A stretch of 64,000 nucleotides of DNA from Flaccisagitta enflata (lineage: Eukaryota > Chaetognatha > Sagittoidea > Aphragmophora), in NCBI GenBank assembly GCA_965153355.1, contig OZ231126.1, forward strand, positions 72,788,001-72,852,000. The letters are read 5' to 3'. The notes beneath the pieces are model-generated. The model did no database searches. It saw only the letters and a list, made by a program, of their open reading frames with translations, and was not told where the DNA came from. Both the position numbers and the translations under genes were made by a program. How positions within the stretch are numbered: the first letter of the stretch is position 1; each line of letters begins with the position of its first letter. Positions 1-11,852 of this stretch are shown in pieces.

Positions 1-755
1 TTTTTGCTCTCAGCTGCTTCTCCTCACAGGTTTGGAATTTATTTTCTTTTTTAGAACTATGTTTGACATTTGACATTTTTCAAAATTTCATTGGTCTGAG
101 TTAAACATTTTGTCCACAATATCAATTTCAAGAAAAACAAGCATTTTTAGATAAAGCTCAATTCAGCTTTAGTTCATCAAAACTGTTTTTCTTTGACTTG
201 CTCTTATTTCTTACTGGAGTGAGCAGTAAATGTCAGCATTGTCTCAGTTGAAGATATCTGTATCTGTATCTTTATAAGTTTTAAAAAACATCTTTAACTT
301 GAGACTGTTTTAGCACTTGTAGCTCAAATTGATCAAAAATGAGAGAAAATAGTTTTGATGAAAAAGAGATAAATGAGTTTCGGCAACAAATACTTGTTTT
401 ACTTCAAATTGGACAAAACATTTGACACAAACCAGTAAAATTTTGACAAAAAAAATTGTCAAACATAATACCACATAGGAAGATTAATTCCAAGTAATTG
501 AGAAGAAGCATCTGAGAATAAAAGCCTTATACTTTTTCCCAATCGAGATTGTTGACCCTGTATCATGCAAATTCATAGGTAACATTGCATTGCTATCAAC
601 TATCTCAATTTATGGTATACTGATTGTCTGATTGATTGATTGATTGATTATCTGATTGATTGATTGATTAATTGATTGATGGATTTATCAGTTTTGAATT
701 TTAACTAACCAAATACCAGTTTTTTGCTGAAATAGAAATTTGCATTGATCAACAG
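1..755. other. Intronic/upstream sequence, no gene seen
   Basis: AT-rich sequence with a short (GATT)n stretch near 627-680. No convincing exon was found. Because the exon at 756 begins with a partial codon, this is most likely the intron upstream of it in the WD-repeat gene. Confidence 0.5.
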
Positions 756-923
756 ATGGCGTCTTGCCTCGTGATCTGATGCCTCCTTTGGTGTCTTCCT
801 GGCGCGCCCACGATTTCGCCGTTGTCAGCGTTGAAATTGTCAATCATCCTTTGAGGCAACTTATCTTAACCGCCTCGACGGACGCCACCGCTAAACTATG
901 GACCACTGATGGACATCTCATAG
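756..923 (+). CDS. WD gene exon: WD40 repeat
   Basis: Acceptor AACAG at 751-755 and donor GTAATG at 924. The frame has two leading bases and leaves one trailing base. It encodes GVLPRDLMPPLVSSWRAHD and continues to the WD-type end TAKLWTTDGHLIG. The H-D (AHD) and the ASTDATAKLW strand with D are the usual WD40 hallmarks. Confidence 0.78.
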
Positions 924-3900
924 GTAATGAAAATTAAATTCTGTTTGCGAAGTAGCGACTCTATTTACTATCTGTTCCTCCTGCGACGCAATTCATGGAC
1001 TCATAGACAAAGCTTCTGTCTATGAGTCCATGAATTGCTCGCGCCTCCTATGTCTACGAGCAAGAGCAATGTATTATCTCTTTTGAATAATAATCGCGCA
1101 ATGCACTTTGAGACTAATTGATGATAAAAGGTGGATTTCATACTCATGCTATAGGCATTATGCAAATGTGACGAAGTTGTTTTGATTCGGGTTCAGTTTT
1201 TTTTTCTTTGCGGTTTTGAATCCAAAGAGATACTGAGTCAGGCTAAAGTTCAATAGAACGGGGATATATAGAGAGAGAGAGAGAGAGAGCGCTTCTAAGT
1301 CTTTAGAATCAAAATTGTTTTATTTCAAAGGCACATTTGGGCAACCACATCCGTGGAATTTACGCGATCCTCGTTCCTGGAACGAAGGTTCGTCTGAAAA
1401 TTCGTCTTCGAGGAAACAAAGCTGCACGGAAATACAAGCGCCAAGTAGTCACGATCATGGTCAGTTCATATATATCATACAACTAGCGGTCTAGCGCCCT
1501 TGGTGCAGTTGTCAGAAGTTGAGCTCTTTCTTCGACGCGTTGCTACGCTACTCTACTGAGTGGGTGAAAAGAAATAACCAACTTTTGCTATGTGAAGCAC
1601 CCAAGTCCCTGATATTTCCGTTTCATGGCAGAGGAAGCGTCTCGATCTCGTTCACATTCGAGCTGCAGAACTCAACATCATGATTCGTCGATGAGCTACA
1701 ATCAAGCCTGGAAGTTGCTACGACAGCACACGAAGCAATTCGAGTCGGAAGACTCGCAAGAATCGGAAGACTCGGGACAGATGACGCTGGCGAAGCTGGA
1801 TGCCAATCTGAATAATAGAGTCAACGCCAAGTGAGGAGGAGGAGAGAGAGAGAGAGAGAGAGACTGTCAGCTTGACAGACAGACAGAAAGACAAACAGAA
1901 CCAGACAGACAAACAAACAAACAAACAAACAAACAAACAGAAACGGACAATAACAGAAAGAAACAGTCACAGACAGACAGAAAAGGACGAAAACGCGCCG
2001 GTAAAGACGGACGGAAACAGACGCATTGTTGTTTTTTTCCTTTCTTCATCAGATTGTTAGTTTTTTTCCTTTCTTCATCAGATTGTTTTTTTTTTCCTTT
2101 CTTCATCAGATGGGTGACGCGGAAATCTCGAGTGTTGGAGGAAATTTGTCTTAAGAGTCGCGGAATGAATTCATGTTTAGGCATCGATCTGCAAGACAAT
2201 CTCTTGCAGAAACAAAACTCGCGCAAGGTTCGCCTCACCCTTTGAATTAATGAATAAATAAATGAATGAATGAATGAATGAATGAATGGATGAATGAATG
2301 AATGAATGAATGAATGAATGAATGAATGAATGAATGAATGAATGAATGAATGAATTCTTCCCTCGGCATTGAAATTAATGAATGAATGAATGAATGAATG
2401 AATGAATGAATGAATGAATGAGTGAATGAATGAATGAATGAATGAATGAATGAATGAATTCATGTCTCGGCATCGATCTACAGGACAACCTCTTGTAGAA
2501 ACAAAACTCGCGCAAGGTTTGGCTCACCTTTTTAATAAATGAATAAATGAATGAATGAATGAATAAATGAATGAATTAATTCATGTCTCGGCATCGAAAT
2601 TAATGAATGAATGAATGAATGAACAAACTACTGCAGATCCAAAACTCATGCAAGATTTGACAACGCCAAAACGGAGTTTCAATTTTTCATAAGGCAGAAC
2701 AGCCAATTATTTTATTCAACATCAACTAATTCGGCGCATATTAACCTCACCAGGATTTTCTAATTTGATCTAAAAAGATGCAATTACACTTATCATGTCC
2801 ACTGATGCTGTTGCACTTTTTACTCGTGTCGTAAGATTTTAAAAATAGATACTCATTAAAATTTTTGTTCCTCTAAATAAAATCAATGCATTTGATACAC
2901 AGTAATCATCCCAGGAATCAGGTCTTTCAATCGAAATGTAGAGCGGATGACATGCGTAGTCAATGCAGTGGTCTGTATGTCCGACCGTCCGTCTGCTCAT
3001 TTGTCGCTCTCTGCAACATAAGCAGTTTGTTTTTGGGTTAGATTGAGAAAGAATATTTATCAGATTCTGTTGTAAGGAAAACTAGGAGTGGTGCGCATAT
3101 TAACTAGTCAGTGAGGTTTCACAAGGCCCTCTTCCTTACAGTTCAGTTTGGGTATAGTGAGGGATATTGTTCCACTTTTCATACTACTCAGTACCTTGGA
3201 TTGGAATGTCCGGCAGTCGCAATAAGCTTGACCTCGATTCTAACCTCTAAGGGTATGGTTTCTTAACAATGTTACTCTCGGGTGATTTGTTGAATTTTGG
3301 TTACCAAGGTAACAGTTATTGCCCTAACTATTTTTGGTAAGCAGTTTGTTTTTGGGTTAGATTGAGAAAGAATATTTTTCAGATTCTGTTTTATGGGAAA
3401 CTAGGAGTGGTGTGCATAATAACTAGTCCGTTAGGTTTCACAAGGCCCTCTTCCTTTTAGTTCAGTTTGAGTATAGTGAGGGAATTTGTTTTACTTTTCA
3501 ATCAGGGGTGTATATAGTTGAGCGGCTTTTGATTTTATTCCCCCCCCCCCTGCCTTTGATTTTCTTCCCCGCAACGCGTCGCGTCATGTAACAAAATCTT
3601 TGATTTTCTTCCCCTCAAAGCTATAAAACAGTATATTTTAGGTTTTATAGTGTTAAATTGTGTTGTAGTAATTGTATTTTACCTTTTGGTACTACCAAAA
3701 GTGTTAGATCTTCAAAATTTTTCTTTTTTCCTTTTATCAAACTTTGGATTTTCTTCCCCATCTCCAAACCCTTACTCAACTTTTTACACCCCTGCTTTTC
3801 ATAGCTTGTAGCACGTATCTTGGGTTCTTGTTGTCAGTGGATGCCGAGTTGTGGCCTCATGTTGTGCCTTATTGGCTTCTTTGTTCTTCAGGAACGAAGA

Positions 3901-6900
3901 GACGCATTTGGAGAAATTGACGTCAGGAAGACGTCACGATTCGGAAATCAATGTTCTCCTTATCAGGTTTTAATTGACAACCTCATTTAATTGACAAGCT
4001 CATTTAATTGACAAGATCATTTGAAGCGGTCTTACCTCAACCGATTCATCGACAAATTTACGTATTCTTGTATGGATTATCGGATACATACATGCATGCG
4101 CATACATGACTAAATGATTCTTCCATTTATTTGTTCATTGAGTCAATCATTCGTTCATTCGTTCATTCATTCATTCATTCATTCACTGATTCATTCATTC
4201 ATTCATTCATTCATTCATTCATTCATTCATTCATTCATTCATTCATTCATTCATTCACTCATTCATTCATTCATTCATTCATTCATTCACTCATTCATTC
4301 ACTCATTCATTCATTCATTCGTTATTTCATTATTTCATTTCTGACAGAATTTATGAGACTCAAAAAAATTTGGTAGGCAATTATTTTCTTTTTAGACATT
4401 GACGTAGATCGGTTTGATTGGCAGGTTGAAAGAAAGCCTCTGCTGCCAACTTAACTGGTCGCAAGCGCAGCTCGTTTCGTCTCCATTTGAGCTGTCAGTG
4501 TTAAATGTTTTTTTTTCTGTCATCAGGCGCTAATTACAAAGGAACTGTCGACCTTTCTCAAGCCAGAAAGAAGGACAGACAGGTGAGAGAGAGAGAGAGA
4601 GAATACATTGAATTCAAAGAATCGTCTCCAGATACTAAGCTCTGGGTGAATTGTTCATTTCTCCGGAGAAACGCCTGTCCTCATAGGAGATTAATGTTTG
4701 TGGTAAATCTTTGGACTTGCTCTTTATCTTCTTTTCAGAACATCTTGTAGGATTCTTGCCGACCCAAGCAAGCAGATTTTCTGGCACATAAATTGGTCGG
4801 GGCATCCAGGGATTTTTGTCAGTCTGTCACTAAGGTTTTTGGTAACAGCTCCAAGTCCCCCCACCACTACTGGGATAATATCTGCATTAGTTCCCCACAT
4901 TTTCTCCAATTCAACGCGAAGAGGCCCATATTTTGATATCTTTTCATTCTCCTTCTTTTCAGCATTTGTGTCGACTGGGCATGATACATCAATGATAAGT
5001 GTCTTCTTGTTAACTTTGTCCTTCACAATAATATCCGGTCTGTTGGCCCCCACAGGTCTTGATGTCACTATAGTTTGGTCATACACAATTTCGCATTTAT
5101 CTGGAGGGTGTTCACGGTCATTGCTTAAGCATTGCTTAGCAACACTTAAGCATTGCTCAAGCATTGCTCAAGCATGCTCAAGCATTGCTCAAGACTTGCT
5201 AAGCAATGCTAAAGCAATACTCGTGAACATCCTCCTGATCTGGTTACATCGGCTGGGTTATGTAGGTACCAGTTTTCACCCACTTGTAGCCCAAAGTGCT
5301 GAGAGATCTTGTAATGAATGTATCTACACATGTTGTTGTGTCTCGTGAAATATTCACGCTTGGCCAATACATCGCATGCACCAAGAATATGGAATATTGA
5401 CTCAGGGTCTTTATTGCACATGCGACATTTGTCATCATTACTGTTCTTTAAAATGTGTTTTTCATGGAACTTAGTGATCAGGGCCATTTCCTGTGCCCCA
5501 CATATGTAGCTTTCAATGTGTGGGCTTAAGTGGCACCGTTTTAGCCATGCTAAAGACTGCTTCACATCAGCATTACTATCTTGCAATAGGTGGATAAATG
5601 CGCTGTGTTGTGGTTTATTAAGGTAAGCGTCGGATCGGGCCTTCGTTATTGCATCCCTGACTGTTTTGGCTAGTAATCTTGCCCGGGCCATAACTGATTT
5701 ATCATAGAAGTTTTTGGGGAGTTCAATGCCATACTTTGATTCATATTTGCTGGCTCGTGTGATGCTGGAATATAGGCTCTTTTCCTCCACTTCAGCACAT
5801 TGTTTGAGAAGTGTGTTGTTGGTATGGATGATAGAATGGGCAATTCTGCTAGTCGCAGACTGGAACGAGTCCCAAACCGATATGAGGCCTCTACCACCTT
5901 GTCCTCTTGGTAGGTATAATTGGTCAACATCGCTTTTTGTTTCAAAGGCCCTGTACATATTAAGCATTTTCCTTATCTGTATATCAAGGCCCTTCAGTTC
6001 ATCCTCGTTCCAGTTAATGATACCAAATGAGTATGTGATAAGTGGCAATATGCTCTCATTTATTGCTTGGAAAAGATTCCGCGCATCTAACTCTGTTTCC
6101 AGCAGTTTCCTTAATTTATTCTTTACATTCTTATTAACCTTGGATTTTGCCTCTTCGTGCCTTATTTGCTCAAGTTCTTCAATACCTAGGTATTTGTAGG
6201 ACTCATTATAGTTCAATTCTTCCATCACTCCACCAGAATGCAACGTAATACCCCCAGCTTTACAATACTTCCCGTTCGTGATATTGATGCATTTACATTT
6301 TGACAATCCGAATTCCATGCCTATATCATTGCTCATGGACTCAATCAGGTTGGCCATTTTACATAAGTTAGCATGACTATCAGTGAAGCCCTTTAAGTCG
6401 TCCATATACCACAGATGGCTTATATAGATCTCACCAAGCTTATACCCTTTACAACGTCGGTTGATTATTAAGCTCAGCGGATTAAGGGCAATGATGAATA
6501 TCAGTGGAGATAAGGAATCTCCTTGGAAAATTCCTCTTAGGAACTTCACCCCTTCAACCAAGATACAACCACCTTCGTAATATAGGGATAGGTCAACTTT
6601 CCACAGTAGCATAGAGGAGCAAATGAAATTGATAATTATTGAGCTGATTTTATACACAGATAGTGATTCCTTTATCCAAGCGTGAGGAACGCTGTCATAC
6701 GCTTTGCTGTAATCCACGTATAACATATGTAGGTTCCTTTTCCTTCTTATGGCATCTGACAAGATACTCTTATTTATAAGTAACTGTGTTTTTGTTCCAT
6801 ACGATCTCTTGATGCCACCTTGTTGTTCTACGGCAAGCATGTTATTGGATACCAAAAATGAGGCAATTTTATCACCAAGGATTCCTGTAAGGCATTTCCA

Positions 6901-9900
6901 AGTGGTAGTAAGGCAAGTTATTGGGCGGTATTGGGATGCACAATCGGTTTTGTTGGTTTTAGGTAACAACGTGGTTTTTCCTTTCACAACCCACTCAGGC
7001 AACAGCTCAGGATGTTCAATACAAGTGTTCATGGAAGAGGCAAGATATCTATGGGTTGGGCGGGTGTTTTTAAGCCAGAAGTTAGGTAGGCCATCATGAC
7101 CAGGTGCTTTCCAATTCATAGCATGGCTAAGCTGGAGGATGTTCACGAGTATTGCTTTAGCATTGCTTAGCAAGTCTTGAGCAATGCTTGAGCATGCTTG
7201 AGCAATGCTTGAGCAATGCTTAAGTGTTGCTAAGCAATGCTTAAGCAATGACCGTGAACACCCTCCAGGTTTCTTATATCAGCTTTACTTATTGGTATCC
7301 ATTCTTGTTCTTTTATATTCTTATATGCTTTGTCAACTTCTCCAAGCCAAGCTGGCCTTCCCTTGTACTTATTGGCATCTCCCCAGATCTTTTCCTCCCA
7401 GAAGGCCCTTATATCTTCTGCTTGCGGGGGATCCTGGACCTTTTGGTTAGTCTCAAAGATGGAGCGGAAAAACTGCTTTTTATCTCTCATGAATAGGTCA
7501 TTTTGTTCCTTTGACTTGGAGGCGGTTTGGTAACGCAGGATTTTGCCAGATGTGGCGGCTATCTTATTCTTGATTTTGAAGTAGCAGCCTTCAACGCTAC
7601 TCCTTGACCCATCCACGCCATACTTCTTAATAACCAGGCCTGAAATTAGTATTTCTTCTGAGCGTGCACGCCGGGCACGCCCCCCAAAATTTTAGCGAGC
7701 CCGACAGGAAAAGAGCGTGCCCGGTAAAAAAGGTTGTTTTACCAAACTTCTAACCACACATGTTTTTTCTGAAGCCTTCAAATGAGATAGGGATAGCTAC
7801 TAGTGAAATAACTACAACGTTCTTAAATTTGGAGCGTTTTGATGCATTGATTAGAAAAAAAAAGTTAGGCTAAGCTTGATTTGACTTTATCTTTGTGTGT
7901 ATAAGAAGTCATGCCTGTCCCTCAATTGGTCGGTCGGTTGGTCTGTCAGTCTATTGCGCAAATGTCAAAACCGCGCAAAACTGCCAATTCTGGCTTCAAT
8001 CTTTCTTCTTGTCTCCTTCCCACTTTCGTTCACTTTCACTCACCTTCACTCACCTTCATTCACTTTCATTAAAATGTCCATTCATCAAAAACGTTCATTC
8101 ATACATTCTTAATCAGCCAGGTACACATATCCGCCTTTTTTCTCAGTTGAAAACAAAAAAGGATGAAATTCCAGTGTCACACTTTTAAACGCACAAAGTA
8201 AAAGATAAAAAAAGCTAGAGTTTGATGAAAACAAGGCCGAGTTTACACAAATACTTGTGCCTCGCGATCTAAGAAAGAATGAATGAATGAATGAATGAAT
8301 GAATGAATAAATGAATGAATGAATGAATGAATGAATGAATGAGTAAATGAATGAATGAGTGAATGAAAGAATAAATGGATGGATGAATGAGTGATTGGTT
8401 GAAGGATTGAAACCGAGAAGGTGAAAATAGGCCGAGAGTGGCCATTTTGCACATTTTTTCCGTTTGTTTTTTTGAAAGCATGAGAGATGAAAAAAATAAA
8501 AGAGACACAAGAGCGTGCACGCCGGGCACACAGCTAGTAAAAGCTGCGTGCCCGACAGCAGAACTGCGTGCACCGGGCACGCGGGCACGCTCTATTTTCA
8601 GGCCTGTTAATAACCTCATTGAAGAATGTAGTGTTTTTTTCTCTCCTTAGCTTCCCATCAAGCCATGCTTTTAGGATATCAGCCTCTTTTCGCCATTGTT
8701 GTAAATTCCGATCTAGACGGGTTTTCCATCTTGGCTCTGGCTTGGGCTTCCAGGGTTTTTGCCCTCCGTTACCAGCACATTCCATGCCATCCTTAAAAGA
8801 GAACAAAGCTGCGACGACATAAATTACTGTGTTCATAACAGTGATATTCATCTTATGAACACAGTAATTTATGTCGTCGCAGCTGTGTTCTCTTTTAAGG
8901 ATGAGAGAGAGAGAGAGATGAAGAGAGAGAGAGAGAGAGAGAGAGGCAGACAGAGAGACAGACAGACAGAGAGTATAAAAAAAAGAAACTGAGAATTAGT
9001 AAAAGAGAAAGAAAAATAGGCAAACGGAAAGACAGATAGACAAGGAAAGAAGTCAAACATTAAGACGTAAAAACAGACAAGGTGAAAGACTTCTTTGACT
9101 CTGACCCAAAAACATCTCCCAGGTCATGTTGGAAGAGAGGAGCACAAAGAAGATTGGTTATTGACTGTTTTGCCAAGAGCTCTTGATTTTTTTCGTTTGC
9201 GCTTACCAAGGCAGTATTTACCAGTAATGGTGGCTGTCGCCGTGAGGAAAAAAGTCGTAAGCACTGGTCACTTTTCGCGAAGCTTTGGTCCTCAGTAACC
9301 GCAATTTTTTTTATTTGTTACATCAAATTAAGAGCAATTGGATGTATTGATTGCACTGAAAATCAGAGAAAAATAGGACTAAGCCAAATGAGCTAGATGA
9401 GCTGAAATATTCAAAATAATTCAACCAGACAATCAGCTCTGCTCACTGCCATGCTTTCTTGCAAGCTCAAATCAAAACATTAATTTATTCATCCTATCAA
9501 AGACCAGAGAAAAAGAGCGAGCTAGATGAGCTTAACAAGCTAGAATACTTAAAATCACCCTCACAGATGAGAGGCTCTGCTCACTGATATGCTTTCTTGT
9601 ATTTGCTTGCTTAGAATTGTATGAAAATACTTATTCATTCATCGCATCAGAAAAAAAATCAGAAAAAAAATCAGAAAAAAATCAGAAAAAAAAAATCAGA
9701 AAAAAATCAGAAAAATGCTCAAAAACGCCCTCACAGATGAGCAGCTGTGCTCATAAACATGATTTCTTGTATTTGCATGCTCAAACAAACACATAGACAC
9801 TTCTTTACTGATCCTACACAAAATCATAAAAAATCGAAAAAAATTCAATTTGAATTTTTTCTAAATAAATCTTTAAAAAGTCATAGCGTGAAAAATATTT

Positions 9901-11811
9901 GTTGTAGCAAATTCTGCTTGGTGCCAAATAAAAAAGAATTATAGAATTTACCTACCCTATAAATTTCATCTGAGGCCTCAGTCTTTCGATTGGGACCCAA
10001 AACTTTCACATAAGAAAATGAAAACCTTGTTTCTCTCGAATATGTCAAAAAGTCGAAGTCTGACTTCCACTTTTTTCCCGATGATCTTGTTCTCTAGCTG
10101 ACCCAATTGTCAATAAATAAAAAAAGATCTAAAACCTATATCTAGCATAGGTTGCTATTGTTCCTTTCTCTCAATTCCTCACCACCAGTTCAGTAGCTCT
10201 CTTTTTTTAACTTTTTTAGTTGCGGACACGCAACTCTATAAAAGACTTTGTCCGTCCGTTGGTCGGTTGGTTGGTCGGTTGGTTGGTCCGTAGAGGTGAT
10301 CGAGTTGAAAACTGGGAAAACGCGCATTTCCGCCCCTGCCCACCCGTCCGCAACTGGTGGCCGTGTATCCGGCCTTGTTTTGACAATTTTCACTTTTTTT
10401 TCTTCCACTTCTTTCTATATCCATCTCCCAACTGTGCCCTTTCTACTCCAACATCTTTTCTATTCCTCCTTTGGCTTTACATTTGTTTTACATTTATTTT
10501 ACATTTATTTTACATTTATTTTACATTTATTTACATTTACATTTACATTTATAACTTTTCCACTCTTTTCTCCTCCCCTTCCTGTTCTCTCTTTACTATG
10601 CTTTCCTCTCTCCTCTTTTTCATGTCCCATCGACCCACCTGTCAACTGTGCCCTTTCTTCTCGTCTCATCTTGTCTCGTCTCTACTTTTTTGGGCAGCGG
10701 CCCCAAAGGGGCCGATGACCTATGCTTTCACACATATGGGAAACTTTCTCCTTCTTCTTCTCCTCCTTCTCCTTCTTCTCTGACCCCCCTTCCCCTCGAG
10801 GCCCAAATCCTAGTCTCGAGGCCCAAATCCTAGTCTCGAGGCCCAAATCCTAGACTCAAGGCCCAAATCCTAGCCTTGAGGCTCAAATCCCAGCCTCGAA
10901 GCTCAAATCCCAGCCTTGATGCTCAAATCCCATTCTGGAGGCTCAAATCCCAGCCTGGAGGCTCAAATCTCAGCCTCCAGGCTCAAATTCCAGCCTCAAG
11001 GCTCAAACCCCAGCCTCAAAGCTCAAATCCCCCTGCCCTGCTCTTACTCCACTTCTCCAGCTAATCACTCCGAGTAGGGCATCGGGTACCGCTGACCATG
11101 TGCGATCCTTGGATGACTTGTTGAGGCTCAATTTCCAGCCTCAAGGCTGAAATACCAGCCTCAAGGCTCAAATCCCAGCCTTGAGGCTCAAATCCCAGCC
11201 TCCAGGCCCTAATTCCAGCCTTGTAGCTCAAATAAAAACAGCATAGGTCATCTGCCCCTTTGGGGCCACTGCCCTTCTAACCACCTCACTCCCACATACA
11301 CTGACATTGCATAGGGGCAACGGGTACCGCTGACCATCTGACGCTTTTGCGGCTATTTTCTTTTCTCTCCTCTCTTCCACCATCCGTTCAAACTGCCGCC
11401 AGTTGGCTTTGAGTAGCACTCTGGATTTTCTGCTTGTTTACACTCTAGATGGACTTCCTGAACTAGGATCCAGCTTCAAAGAAAACTTTCCTGTGGCGCC
11501 TTTTGAGAAAAATCCAAGATTTATATTTTTTCATCTTCCCTTGCACTCAAAATTTTTTAGGTCATTAAAAAGTCTTTTTAGACAGCATATTTGAAATCCT
11601 GATAAAATTTCCTTTTATTTGATAGGTCACACAGTATATTTTAATAAAGAAATATAATTTTTAAGCGCGTGTTACGCGACTCTATAAGCCACCTTTCTGT
11701 TGATCGGTTGGTCCGTCGGTCGGTCCGTCGGTTGGTCTGTCACAAAACTGTTTTTAAGGCTTTTTAGAGTACTTTTTATGTCTCTGAATGGCAGAGAGGG
11801 AGCTTTGTTGA

Positions 11812-11852
<41 letters not shown>

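Larger units (their letters stand above)
4724..8788 (-). pseudogene. R2/NeSL-like LINE (RT plus restriction-like endonuclease), 5'-truncated and interrupted
   Basis: One minus-strand retrotransposon ORF is split into four pieces: 8607-8788, 7268-7634, 5237-7132 and 4724-5101. In order they give a PWKPKPEPRWK basic region, a linker with NWKAPGHDGLPNFW, a reverse transcriptase (LYVDYSKAYDSVPHAW, FLRGIFQGDSLSP, LWYMDD), a CRMCNKD..H..C zinc knuckle, RHNN, and an endonuclease with RPDIIVKD and LIIDVSCP. CCHC plus RHN plus PD-D is the signature of RLE-encoding LINEs such as the R2, R4 and NeSL groups. Interruptions are the MITEs at 5103 and 7134, the hAT at 7635, and the palindrome at 8789, beyond which no LINE is seen. 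The active-site YMDD and PD..D residues are intact, so decay looks recent. No rDNA target is present. Confidence 0.85.

Noticed and set aside
4114-4376. FIHSFIHS repeat peptides
   Set aside because: Translations of (ATTC)n microsatellites. The same peptides appear wherever the tetranucleotide occurs.
5103-7266. The pair of 133-bp repeats as terminal repeats of one element enclosing the RT
   Set aside because: They interrupt a continuous LINE coding sequence that extends beyond both, and a third copy is elsewhere (22262). They are independent MITE insertions.
9095-9298. 67-codon ORF as an additional WD-gene exon
   Set aside because: No acceptor and donor in matching phase, and low-complexity flanks. 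Exons at 4527 and 12481 already join in phase.
10218-10379. H1 as a tRNA-derived SINE
   Set aside because: No A-box or B-box pattern, no poly-A or microsatellite tail, and no target duplication were seen. The hairpin ends fit another class.
10691-11122. H2 as a classical TIR (cut-and-paste) MITE
   Set aside because: The inverted repeats are subterminal at one end only (a tail of 70-85 bp follows), and empty-site comparisons show no target duplication.
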